A DNA stretch of 64,000 nucleotides from an uncultured Pelagibacteraceae bacterium (lineage in GTDB: Bacteria; Pseudomonadota; Alphaproteobacteria; Pelagibacterales; Pelagibacteraceae). Where the stretch lies: contig CACISU010000004.1 of the NCBI GenBank assembly GCA_902589345.1, forward strand, positions 24,397-88,396, given 5' to 3'. The notes below the pieces were generated by a model. That model worked only from the letters and a program-made list of their open reading frames with translations, had not been told where the DNA came from and searched no databases. This document shows positions 36,004-44,375 of this stretch, one piece after another; position 1 is the stretch's first letter; each line of letters begins with the position of its first letter. Made by a program: the position numbers and the translations under genes.

Positions 36004-36924
36004 ATGAAAAAGAAAATTTTAATTCTAGCAGGTGGTTTTTCAAAAGAGAGGGAGATAAGTATCATAACCGCTAAAGCTGTTAATAAAGAATTAAAAAAAA
36101 AAAAATATATAACTAAAATTTGTGAACCTGATGGAAATTTAATTAAAAATATTAAAAATTTTAAACCTAGTGTAGTTTTTAACGCTCTACATGGAAGATA
36201 TGGAGAAGATGGATATGTTCAATCATTGCTAGAGACAGAAAAAGTTAAATATACACATTCTGGACCCTTGGCATCTTCTATTGCAATTAATAAAGATTTA
36301 TCAAAAAAAATATTCATAAAGAACAATTTATTAACACCAAAATATATAAAATTTAAATTTAAAAATAATTATAAAGTAAATAATTTTAAAAAAAAAATTA
36401 AAGGCAAATTAGGATTTCCAGTGGTAATTAAACCTTTAAATGAAGGATCTAGTGTAGAAGTATACATTTGCAATGCTAATGATTTTGCTAAAAAAATTTT
36501 TAAACTTAAAAATTATAAAGAAATTTTAATTGAAAAATATATTCCCGGAAGGGAAATACAAGTTGCAATTATGGGAAATAGAAAACTTGGAGCTATTGAA
36601 TTAAAACCTAAAAGAAAATTTTATGATTATAAAGCAAAATATAATAAGAATGCAAAAACAAAACATTTAATTCCTGTAAAAATAGAAAAAAAAAATTTAG
36701 ATAAAGTACTAAATATTTCACTAAAAGCACACAGAGCAATTGGATGTAGAGGAGTTACTCGATCTGATTTCAAATTTTACAAAAATAAATTTTATCTATT
36801 AGAAATTAATACCCAACCGGGAATGACCTCGTTATCTTTAGTTCCAGAAATTGCCAAATATAAAAATATAAGTTTTATTAAATTAATTGAATGGATAATT
36901 AAAGATGCTTCAGTCCATAGGTAA
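36004..36924 (+). CDS. ddl: D-alanine--D-alanine ligase
   Basis: 306 aa ATP-grasp ligase that makes the D-Ala-D-Ala dipeptide used by the MurF half of the fusion. The N-terminal LAGGFSKEREIS, NALHGRYGEDG, FPVVIKPLNEGSSVEVY, IEKYIPGREIQV and the terminal LEINTQPGMTSLSLVPEIA all match DdlA/B. It overlaps the start of ftsQ by 20 nt, so ftsQ translation probably depends on ribosomes finishing ddl. Confidence 0.96.
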   Translation: MKKKILILAGGFSKEREISIITAKAVNKELKKKKYITKICEPDGNLIKNIKNFKPSVVFNALHGRYGEDGYVQSLLETEKVKYTHSGPLASSIAINKDLSKKIFIKNNLLTPKYIKFKFKNNYKVNNFKKKIKGKLGFPVVIKPLNEGSSVEVYICNANDFAKKIFKLKNYKEILIEKYIPGREIQVAIMGNRKLGAIELKPKRKFYDYKAKYNKNAKTKHLIPVKIEKKNLDKVLNISLKAHRAIGCRGVTRSDFKFYKNKFYLLEINTQPGMTSLSLVPEIAKYKNISFIKLIEWIIKDASVHR

Positions 36925-37597
36925 AAAATATAAATATTATTTTTTTGGATTTTTATTCATATTACTAAGCACAGTAAATAATACTGAGTTACAAAATAGT
37001 TTTAATTTAAATCCAAAAATAAAAGTTATTGAAGTTTTTGGTCTACACAAAGATCTTAATGATAAAATTAAAAATAAAATGGCATATCTTAAAGACAGAA
37101 GTATTTATAAAATTGATGAAAATAAAATGATAAATAATTTACAAGAATATGCATTTATTGAGAATTATAAAGTTTCTAAAGTTTATCCATCTAAATTAAT
37201 TATCGAATTAATAGAAACTGAATACTTGGCAAAAACGATTTTAAATAATAAAAAATATATCGTTGGATCAAATGGTAAATTGATCGATATTAAGCATATT
37301 AGAGATGAAAGTGAATTACCAAATATATTTGGCAATTTTTCTTCCAAAAGCTTTATCAAACTCATTGAAAAAATTAACTATGCAAAATTTGACTATAGTG
37401 AAATTAATAATTTTTATTATTTTCCGAACCTTAGATGGGATATTGAAATGAAAAATAATTTATTGATTAAACTTCCAAGAAATAACTTAGAGTCTTCATT
37501 AAATAAAATAAATAAAATAATTAAAGATAGCAAATTTAGTAATGCCAGAATTATAGATTTAAGATTACCTGGTCAACTTATTATATTAAATAAATAA
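36905..37597 (+). CDS. ftsQ: Cell division protein FtsQ
   Basis: 230 aa, shorter than most alphaproteobacterial FtsQ. One membrane helix is near residues 12-24 (YFFGFLFILLST). A POTRA-like domain follows (KVIEVFGLHKDLNDKIKNKM to ELIETEYLAKTI), then the FtsQ beta domain with KKYIVGSNGKLIDI and RWDIEMKNNLLIKLP. Its position between ddl and ftsA is the standard one and supports the call. It recruits FtsL/FtsB in the divisome. It is 3 bp from ftsA. Confidence 0.88.
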   Translation: MLQSIGKKYKYYFFGFLFILLSTVNNTELQNSFNLNPKIKVIEVFGLHKDLNDKIKNKMAYLKDRSIYKIDENKMINNLQEYAFIENYKVSKVYPSKLIIELIETEYLAKTILNNKKYIVGSNGKLIDIKHIRDESELPNIFGNFSSKSFIKLIEKINYAKFDYSEINNFYYFPNLRWDIEMKNNLLIKLPRNNLESSLNKINKIIKDSKFSNARIIDLRLPGQLIILNK

Positions 37598-37600
37598 AAA

Positions 37601-38785
37601 ATGTTAGAAACTTTTATTGATTTTGGAACATACAAAACTAGATTAGGTGTTTTTAATACAAGTTCATCTTCAAAGGACTATTTTATTGAAAAAAAAACAC
37701 AATCCAATGTAAATATTGAAGACATAAATTTACATGACTTTGAGAAAAAAATTAAGGAACTTATCCAAGCAACTGAAAAAAAAATTAATTACCATATAAA
37801 AGATCTAAATGTGATGTTAGATTTATCTAACTTTAGCTCAATAGATTTATCTTTAAAAAAAAATTATGAGGGAAAAAATATTAGCTTAGAAGATATTCAA
37901 ATTCTACTTCAAGAATCTAGACAAATGTTTCAAGAAAATAATAAAAATAATAAAATTATTCACATGATAGTAAAAAAATTTATTTTTGATGAAAAGGTAT
38001 TTCTAGAAATCCCAGAAAATAATTTAAAATGTAATAATTTAACCTTAGAAATAAAATTTATATGTTACCCCAATAATATTTTAGACAAAATACAAAATAT
38101 TTTTAATTATAATGATGTTGTGATAAATAACTTTTCTTGCTCCACATATGTTAAATCACTTAATTATAATAAACTTTTTCAAAACCATGAAAAAAAAATT
38201 TTTTTAGATATTGGATTTAAAAAAACATGTTTAGCTGTTTATGAAAAGGATGTCCTAATTCATTTGAACTCAATACCTGTAGGAGGAAATCATATAACTT
38301 CTGATATATCCCAAATACTTAAGTTAAGCAGAGAAGACTCTGAGATATTAAAGAAAAGTTTAAATAAAACTGAAACTATATTCTCTGATAACGATGAAAT
38401 AGAGAAAGACGAAATAGTTAATAAATTAGAATTAATCAATAAGGACATATCAGAGGATTTATTGAAAAAAGTTATTTATGCAAGAATAGAAGAAATAATT
38501 AATTTATCTTTTAAAAAAATTAATTTTGATCAATCAATTAAAGATAATAATTATATTTTAGTTTTTATAGGAGAGGGATCTAAAATATTGAATAAAAATG
38601 CAATCTATTTAGAAAACAAGTATCATTTCATTAATGAGATGAATTTTTACGAAGAAAATGTAGAATTAATATGTAGATCAGCACATAATATTTCACATAA
38701 TAATTATAATAATGAAGTTAATCTTGTTTCAAAAAAACCCAAGAAAATTGGTTTTTTTGAGAAATTATTCAATTTATTCAAATAG
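37601..38785 (+). CDS. ftsA: Cell division protein FtsA
   Basis: 394 aa actin-like ATPase that tethers FtsZ to the membrane. The phosphate-1 loop appears as IDFGTYKTRLGVF (6-18) and phosphate-2 as FLDIGFKKTCLAVY near 199. The SPVGG-type turn reads SIPVGGNHITSDI near 224. The C-terminal GFFEKLFNLFK is an amphipathic membrane-targeting helix. Divergence is high, with many Asn/Lys substitutions, but domain order holds. ftsZ does not follow; lpxC is next after 66 bp. Confidence 0.9.
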   Translation: MLETFIDFGTYKTRLGVFNTSSSSKDYFIEKKTQSNVNIEDINLHDFEKKIKELIQATEKKINYHIKDLNVMLDLSNFSSIDLSLKKNYEGKNISLEDIQILLQESRQMFQENNKNNKIIHMIVKKFIFDEKVFLEIPENNLKCNNLTLEIKFICYPNNILDKIQNIFNYNDVVINNFSCSTYVKSLNYNKLFQNHEKKIFLDIGFKKTCLAVYEKDVLIHLNSIPVGGNHITSDISQILKLSREDSEILKKSLNKTETIFSDNDEIEKDEIVNKLELINKDISEDLLKKVIYARIEEIINLSFKKINFDQSIKDNNYILVFIGEGSKILNKNAIYLENKYHFINEMNFYEENVELICRSAHNISHNNYNNEVNLVSKKPKKIGFFEKLFNLFK

Positions 38786-38851
38786 ATTTACGTATTTTCT
38801 TGTAACATTTGTTGTATTTTTTAGATAAGGGCATTTTAGTATAAAATATTC

Positions 38852-39772
38852 ATGTCTATTTTAAATCAAAAAACAATTTTAAAACCAATAAGCTTTACAG
38901 GTATAGGTCTTCATACGGGTAAAGAGGTTGAAATGAAAATATTACCATCAGAGCCAAACTCAGGAATAGTTTTCAAAAGAGTTGATTTAAAAACAAACAA
39001 CATTGTAATACCAAATATATTTAATGTATCCAAAGCAACACTTTGTACCACTATATCAAATAATCATGGTGTAAAAGTTTCTACAATTGAACATTTAATG
39101 GGAGCGATGTATGGACTTGGAATAGATAATGCTACAATAGAAATAAATTCTGAAGAAGTTCCTATTTTAGATGGATCAGCTAAAAAATTTGTTGAATTAT
39201 TTTTAAGTACAGGTTTTAAAACTTGCGATGTACCAATAAAGATTATTAAAATAGAAAAAGAAATAAGCATTAAAGAAGGGCAAAAAATAATTTCTATAAA
39301 TAGATCTAAAGTAAGTTTAGACATAGATTTCGAAATAAAATATAGCAATCAAATAATATCAAATCAAAGAAATGTTGTAAGCGTATATCAAGATGATCTT
39401 AACGAAATATATAATTCAAGAACATTTTGTCTATATGAGGATATTGAAAATTTAAAAAAGAATGGATTTGGAAAAGGTGGAAGCCTAGATAATGCAATTG
39501 TAGTTGATAATAATAAAGTTTTAAATAAGGGCGGACTTAGAAACGAATTAGAATTCGTAAATCATAAAATATTAGATTGTATGGGTGACTTATATTTGGC
39601 GGGATATAAAATAATTGGGCACTTGGTGTGTTCTCAAGGTGGCCATAGTTTAACTAATAAATTGTTAAGAAAAGTTTTTGAGAATAAAGCGAATTTTTCA
39701 ATATTTGAACTTAAAGAGAAAACTCTACCACACACATTCATTAATAAACCTGAATTAAAATCTATTGCATAA
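38852..39772 (+). CDS. lpxC: UDP-3-O-acyl-N-acetylglucosamine deacetylase
   Basis: 306 aa zinc enzyme of the committed step of lipid A synthesis. Zinc ligands are His81 (TIEHLMGA), His238 and Asp242 (NHKILDCMGD), with His265 (GGHSL) as general acid and Glu80 as base, nearly the same numbering as E. coli. FTGIGLHTG at 15-23 is diagnostic. It shows that this cell makes lipid A. A 66-bp gap with a TATAAA near 38840 separates it from ftsA, but that site would leave almost no leader. Confidence 0.97.
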   Translation: MSILNQKTILKPISFTGIGLHTGKEVEMKILPSEPNSGIVFKRVDLKTNNIVIPNIFNVSKATLCTTISNNHGVKVSTIEHLMGAMYGLGIDNATIEINSEEVPILDGSAKKFVELFLSTGFKTCDVPIKIIKIEKEISIKEGQKIISINRSKVSLDIDFEIKYSNQIISNQRNVVSVYQDDLNEIYNSRTFCLYEDIENLKKNGFGKGGSLDNAIVVDNNKVLNKGGLRNELEFVNHKILDCMGDLYLAGYKIIGHLVCSQGGHSLTNKLLRKVFENKANFSIFELKEKTLPHTFINKPELKSIA

Positions 39773-39787
39773 AAGCAATAATTTTTT
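39763..39787 (+). terminator. Possible intrinsic terminator at the end of the dcw cluster
   Basis: TATTGC (39763-39768), loop ATAAAA, GCAATA (39775-39780), then ATTTTTT form a 6-bp hairpin with a T-run. The lpxC stop codon lies in the loop. The stem is short, so partial termination is as likely as full. Confidence 0.5.
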
Positions 39788-39807
39788 ATATACTCATTTT
39801 ATAGTTA

Positions 39808-40656
39808 ATGATTATTTTTATTAGAACTTTTTTAATTTTATCTTTAATTCTATTATTTAGTTGTAAAAATAATAAAGAAGTTTCTAAGCCTGAGATTAAA
39901 AACGAAGATTTAAATATTCTTATGATAGAAGCTTATCAAGAGGGATTAAACGAACTAGAGAATGGATATGCAATATTAGCTGCAAAAAAATTTAACGAAG
40001 CAGAAATTTTATTTCCACAGTCAATTTGGGCCCCAAGGTCTTCACTTATGGCTGCTTATTCATATTACTCCATGGACTATTACGAAGATTCAATTAATGA
40101 ATTGATTAGATTTTTAAAAACTTATCCGAATAATATTAGAACAGATTACGCAAGGTATTTGTTGGCGATAAATTATTATGAACAAATTATTAATGAAAAA
40201 AAAGATTTAGGACCCATCTTAGATGCAAAAAATAATTTTATTATAGTTAAAGAAAATTTTCCAGATAGCGACTTTGCGTTAGATGCAGAGTATAAATTAA
40301 ATTTGATAGAAGAAATGTTAGCTTCAAAAGAAATGTACCTAGCTAAATACTATAGTGATAAAGAAAAGTGGATACCTGCAATTAATAGATATAAAGAGGT
40401 ATTAAAAAATTATAGTACAACAATATTTGTAGAAGAAGCCTTACATAGACTTGTGGAAATACATTATAAACTTGGCTTAAAAGATGAGTCAAAAAAATAT
40501 GCAAGTATGCTGGGATATAACTATCAATCAAGTGAATGGTATGAAAAATCTTATAAAATTTTTAATAAAAATTATGTAAAAGAGACTATCGAAAAAAATA
40601 AAAAAATTAAAAAAACTACTTTAGAAAAAATTAAATCACTACTTAGTTTCAAATGA
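39808..40656 (+). CDS. bamD: Outer-membrane assembly lipoprotein BamD
   Basis: 282 aa. The lipoprotein signal peptide ends LLFSC, with the lipidated Cys19. The mature protein is a run of TPR-like helices: ILMIEAYQEGLNELENG, AAKKFNEAEILFPQS, SSLMAAYSYYSMDYYEDSI and YARYLLAINYYEQI, the BamD/YfiO pattern. BamD helps the BAM complex insert beta-barrel proteins into the outer membrane. Its stop overlaps the ligA start by 4 nt (ATGA). recN, often between bamD and ligA in this class, is absent here. Confidence 0.95.
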   Translation: MIIFIRTFLILSLILLFSCKNNKEVSKPEIKNEDLNILMIEAYQEGLNELENGYAILAAKKFNEAEILFPQSIWAPRSSLMAAYSYYSMDYYEDSINELIRFLKTYPNNIRTDYARYLLAINYYEQIINEKKDLGPILDAKNNFIIVKENFPDSDFALDAEYKLNLIEEMLASKEMYLAKYYSDKEKWIPAINRYKEVLKNYSTTIFVEEALHRLVEIHYKLGLKDESKKYASMLGYNYQSSEWYEKSYKIFNKNYVKETIEKNKKIKKTTLEKIKSLLSFK

Positions 40657-42671
40657 GTAGTTCAAATATAAAAAAAAAATATTCTTTAAAAATTAGTGAA
40701 ATAAAAAAACATAATCAATTTTATTTTGAAAAAAATACTCCAAAAATTTCTGATAAAGAATATGATGATCTTAAAAAGGAAATTTTAGATCTTGAAAAAG
40801 AGTACCCATTTTTAATTAGCAAGGATTCGCCCTCTAATTCGGTAGGTTTTAGACCTTCTAAGAACTTTTTAAAGTCTAGACACAGAGTGCCGATGCTATC
40901 TTTAGCAAATGCATTTGATAAGGAAGGTTTAGTTAATTTTGAAAAAAAAATATTTAATTTTTTAAATTTAGATAAAAATATAAATTTAGAATATAGCGTC
41001 GAGCCTAAAATAGATGGTATTTCAGCATCATTAACATATAAAAGTGGCAAGTTAGTTAAAGGATTATCAAGAGGAAATGGTTTTGAGGGTGAATTAATTA
41101 CAGAAAATTTAAAAACGATTTCTGATATTCCAAAAATTTTAAGGAGTAAGAGTTGTCCAGATGATATAGATATTAGAGGAGAAGTTTTCATAGAAAATAA
41201 AGATTTTAAAATAATCAAAGAAAAATTTGCCAATCCCAGAAATGCTGCTTCAGGGTCACTTAGACAAAAAGATCCTCAGCAAACAAAAAAAATACCTCTT
41301 AAATTTATAGCCTATACTTTTGGTTTTATAAAAAATTTTAAGTTTAGCAAACAATCAGATTTTTTAGAATTTTTAAAGCAATGGGGTTTTAAAACAAGTC
41401 AATTTAATAAAGTTATAAGTGGAATAGATAATTTACAAAAAAATCATTCAGAATTTGAAAAAAAAAGACACGATCTTGATTATGATGTCGATGGACTAGT
41501 TTATAAAATTAATAATTTTAAATTACAGGAAAGATTAGGATTTGTTGCAAATGCCCCAAGATGGGCAATTGCCCATAAGTTTTCTTCTGACAGTTCATTT
41601 TCTGAAATTATGGATATAGATGTGCAAGTGGGCAGGACAGGTGCTTTAACTCCAGTTGCGAAAATTAAACCTGTTAATATTGGAGGAGTAGTTGTTTCCA
41701 ATGCGACATTGCACAATGAGGATGAAATAATTAGAAAAGATATACGAATAGGTGATACAGTAAAAGTGGAAAGAGCAGGAGATGTAATACCACATGTGCT
41801 ATCTGTTGATCTCACTAAAAGATCCGATAATTCAAAAAAATATAGTTTCCCTGAAAAGTGTCCGTCATGTGGTTCCAAAGTAGTTAAAGAATTTAATTTA
41901 ACAACTAAAAAATATGATGCTGTAAAAAGATGCCCAAGCGAAGGTTTTAAATGTGAAAAAATAGCAATTGAAAAAATTAAACACTTTGTATCAAAAGAAG
42001 CTTTAAATATTGAGGGACTTGGTAAAAAAGTGGTTGAAAATTTTTGGGAAATAAAATTGATAAAACTTCCTCAAGATATATTTAATTTAGATTATAAAAA
42101 AATAGAATCCCTAGATGGATGGGGCAAACTTTCAGTTTCAAATTTGAAATACGCAATTGAAGAGTCAAAAAAAATAACTTTAGAAAAATTCATATTTTCT
42201 TTAGGGATAAGACATATCGGACAGGAAAATGCAAAACTATTGTCTAAACATTTTAAAACAGTAAAGAAATTTATTGATATAGATACAAAATTTAATTTCA
42301 ATACACTGCTTAATATTGATGGCATGGGAGAAACCCAAGTTAACTCATTAAAAAGATTTTTTTCAGATAAAAAAAATATTTTAGTAGTAAATAAGTTGTA
42401 TCAAAATCTAAATGTATCAAATCAAGAAATTTTACAGACTGGTAAATTTCAAAATAAAACTTTCATGATAACAGGAAAGCTTGATGGTATAAGTAGAGCA
42501 GAAGCAAAATCTTTAATTGAAAAAAATGCAGGTAGATTTGTAAGCAATGTAAGCAAAAAATTGAATTATTTAATTGTTGGTGAAAATCCCACATCAAAGA
42601 AAGTTAATAGAGCAAAAGAGTTAAATATAAATATTATTGATCAAAAAAAATGGCAAGAACTGTTAAATTAG
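40653..42671 (+). CDS. ligA: NAD-dependent DNA ligase
   Basis: 672 aa replicative ligase. The adenylated lysine is Lys119 in SVEPKIDGISA. The OB domain has VQVGRTGALTPVAKI and ERAGDVIPHV. A zinc finger has CPSCGSKVV then, after a longer than usual spacer, CPSEGFKC, with six residues between the last two Cys. HhH repeats follow and a BRCT domain ends the protein (GKFQNKTFMITGKLDGISRAEAKSLIE). It overlaps the 3' end of the convergent aminopeptidase P gene by 9 nt. Confidence 0.97.
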   Translation: MSSSNIKKKYSLKISEIKKHNQFYFEKNTPKISDKEYDDLKKEILDLEKEYPFLISKDSPSNSVGFRPSKNFLKSRHRVPMLSLANAFDKEGLVNFEKKIFNFLNLDKNINLEYSVEPKIDGISASLTYKSGKLVKGLSRGNGFEGELITENLKTISDIPKILRSKSCPDDIDIRGEVFIENKDFKIIKEKFANPRNAASGSLRQKDPQQTKKIPLKFIAYTFGFIKNFKFSKQSDFLEFLKQWGFKTSQFNKVISGIDNLQKNHSEFEKKRHDLDYDVDGLVYKINNFKLQERLGFVANAPRWAIAHKFSSDSSFSEIMDIDVQVGRTGALTPVAKIKPVNIGGVVVSNATLHNEDEIIRKDIRIGDTVKVERAGDVIPHVLSVDLTKRSDNSKKYSFPEKCPSCGSKVVKEFNLTTKKYDAVKRCPSEGFKCEKIAIEKIKHFVSKEALNIEGLGKKVVENFWEIKLIKLPQDIFNLDYKKIESLDGWGKLSVSNLKYAIEESKKITLEKFIFSLGIRHIGQENAKLLSKHFKTVKKFIDIDTKFNFNTLLNIDGMGETQVNSLKRFFSDKKNILVVNKLYQNLNVSNQEILQTGKFQNKTFMITGKLDGISRAEAKSLIEKNAGRFVSNVSKKLNYLIVGENPTSKKVNRAKELNINIIDQKKWQELLN

Positions 42672-44375
42672 ATTTAATAACCATTTTTTTTCTTTCTCAT
42701 TAAGATATTTAGCTAATTTATTATAAGTTTGAGAGTGATAATTATTAAGATAATTTTTTTCATTTTTGCTTAACAATTTAAAATCAATTAAATCTACATC
42801 AATTGGTGCAAAAGTAAGGTTTTCAAAAAATATATTTTTTTTTAATTTTTTAATATAAATTAAATTCTCTATTCTTATACCAAATTTATTCTCTTCATAA
42901 TATCCTGGTTCATTACTCAGGATCATTCCTGGCTTTAATGCTACCTGATTAAATTTAGATATTGATTGAGGACCTTCATGAACATTTAAATAAAATCCAA
43001 CACCATGACCTGTTCCATGGGAATAATCTAAATTTATTTTTTTAAGAAATTTTCTTGCTTGAATATCAATTTCTTTCCCTGTTTTTATTTTGTTTAAATT
43101 TGTATTTATCACAGCAATATGACCTTTGAGAACTCTAGTAAATCTATCTTTTATTTTTTTTGATGGGCTATCAAAGCATAAAGTTCTTGTAACATCGGTA
43201 GTTCCATATTTATATTGGCCACCTGAATCACAAAGAAAAATATCTCTCTTAAATATTTTTCGATTTGTTTTTTTATTTGCTTTATAATGTATTATAGCAC
43301 TATTAGGTCCCGCTCCAGCTATTGTATTAAAACTTGGTGAAATATAATATTTATTCTTTCTTCTAAATATTTCTAATTTTTTTTCTGCAGATAACTCTGT
43401 TATATTTTTTGCTTTATTTTTTTTTATCCAATATAAAAACTTAGTTAAAGCAGCACCATCGTATTCATGGGCTTTAATCATATTATTGATTTCAATATTA
43501 TTTTTAATTGCCTTCATTGTATAGCATGGATCGATATACGATTTAATTTTAAATTTTGAACTCATTAAAAATTGATGATATGTAGAGCAAGTTAAATAAT
43601 CTATACAAAAATTATTTCCTGACAAATTATTTATAACTTTAAAAAAATCATTAGGATCAAAGAATTTAAATTTTTTATAAATATATTTATTAATGATTTT
43701 ATTTATTTTTTTTTTATTACAGAACACGTATATCTCTCGATTTTTAGTTAATATTAAATTTGAGTTTGGAATTGGGCTATATGGATTATCTTTTCCTCTA
43801 ATATTTAATAACCATGCAACATTTTCAGGGGCAGATATAAATATATTATCTATTTTTTTATTTTTTAATTCATTTATCAATCTGTTAATTTTAGAATTTA
43901 CTGTTTCACCGACAATTTTTTCAGGCAATGTATAAAAATAATTATTTTTAAATTCTTTTATTTTGGAAATTCCAATTTTGTCAATTAAATTTACACTAAT
44001 AGGCAACAAGTTAGCGCTATCTCCAAAGTTTCTAGCCAATGAAATATTTGTGAATAATTTGGGATCAAAACCTAAATTCATTTTTTTTTTAGATTTTTTT
44101 AATTCTTCCTTGGGACTTGAGTTAGGAATTTGTATTATTTTAAATTTGGTTCCTGCCTGTTTTTTTGCTTGAATCGTATATCTGCCGTCTACAAATAAAT
44201 AGTTTTTATTAATTAAAATTATAGCTAATCCTGCAGATCCATTAAAATTTGATATTTTTTGAAGTCTATCTGGATTTGCATATTCTGAAAAATATTCATC
44301 ATTTTTGGGAACAATATAACCATCTAGATTGTAGGAAAAAATCAGATCTTTTAGCTTATTTATATATTTATTCAT
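42663..44375 (-). CDS. pepP: Xaa-Pro aminopeptidase (M24B, three-domain type)
   Basis: About 570 aa metallopeptidase that removes N-terminal residues before proline. Two creatinase-like N-terminal domains precede the pita-bread M24 domain. Metal ligands are visible: Asp pair in LCDSGGQYKYGTTDVTRT, His in SHGTGHGVGFYLNVHEGP, Glu in LSNEPGYYEE and Glu in GIRIENL. I chose the ATG at 44375 (MNKYINKLKDL) because it overlaps the uvrD stop by 4 nt in the ATGA style seen elsewhere here. An upstream ATG at 44411 would give 582 aa and a 40-nt overlap; neither has a clear Shine-Dalgarno. Confidence 0.92.
   Translation of the reverse strand: MNKYINKLKDLIFSYNLDGYIVPKNDEYFSEYANPDRLQKISNFNGSAGLAIILINKNYLFVDGRYTIQAKKQAGTKFKIIQIPNSSPKEELKKSKKKMNLGFDPKLFTNISLARNFGDSANLLPISVNLIDKIGISKIKEFKNNYFYTLPEKIVGETVNSKINRLINELKNKKIDNIFISAPENVAWLLNIRGKDNPYSPIPNSNLILTKNREIYVFCNKKKINKIINKYIYKKFKFFDPNDFFKVINNLSGNNFCIDYLTCSTYHQFLMSSKFKIKSYIDPCYTMKAIKNNIEINNMIKAHEYDGAALTKFLYWIKKNKAKNITELSAEKKLEIFRRKNKYYISPSFNTIAGAGPNSAIIHYKANKKTNRKIFKRDIFLCDSGGQYKYGTTDVTRTLCFDSPSKKIKDRFTRVLKGHIAVINTNLNKIKTGKEIDIQARKFLKKINLDYSHGTGHGVGFYLNVHEGPQSISKFNQVALKPGMILSNEPGYYEENKFGIRIENLIYIKKLKKNIFFENLTFAPIDVDLIDFKLLSKNEKNYLNNYHSQTYNKLAKYLNEKEKKWLLNLI

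Noticed and set aside
38800..38846. Promoter with TATAAA directly before lpxC
   Set aside because: No -35 at proper spacing and the start site would fall at or inside the ATG.
40721..41233. 170-codon open frame on the minus strand inside ligA
   Set aside because: Shadow of ligA; no recognisable domain and no ribosome site.
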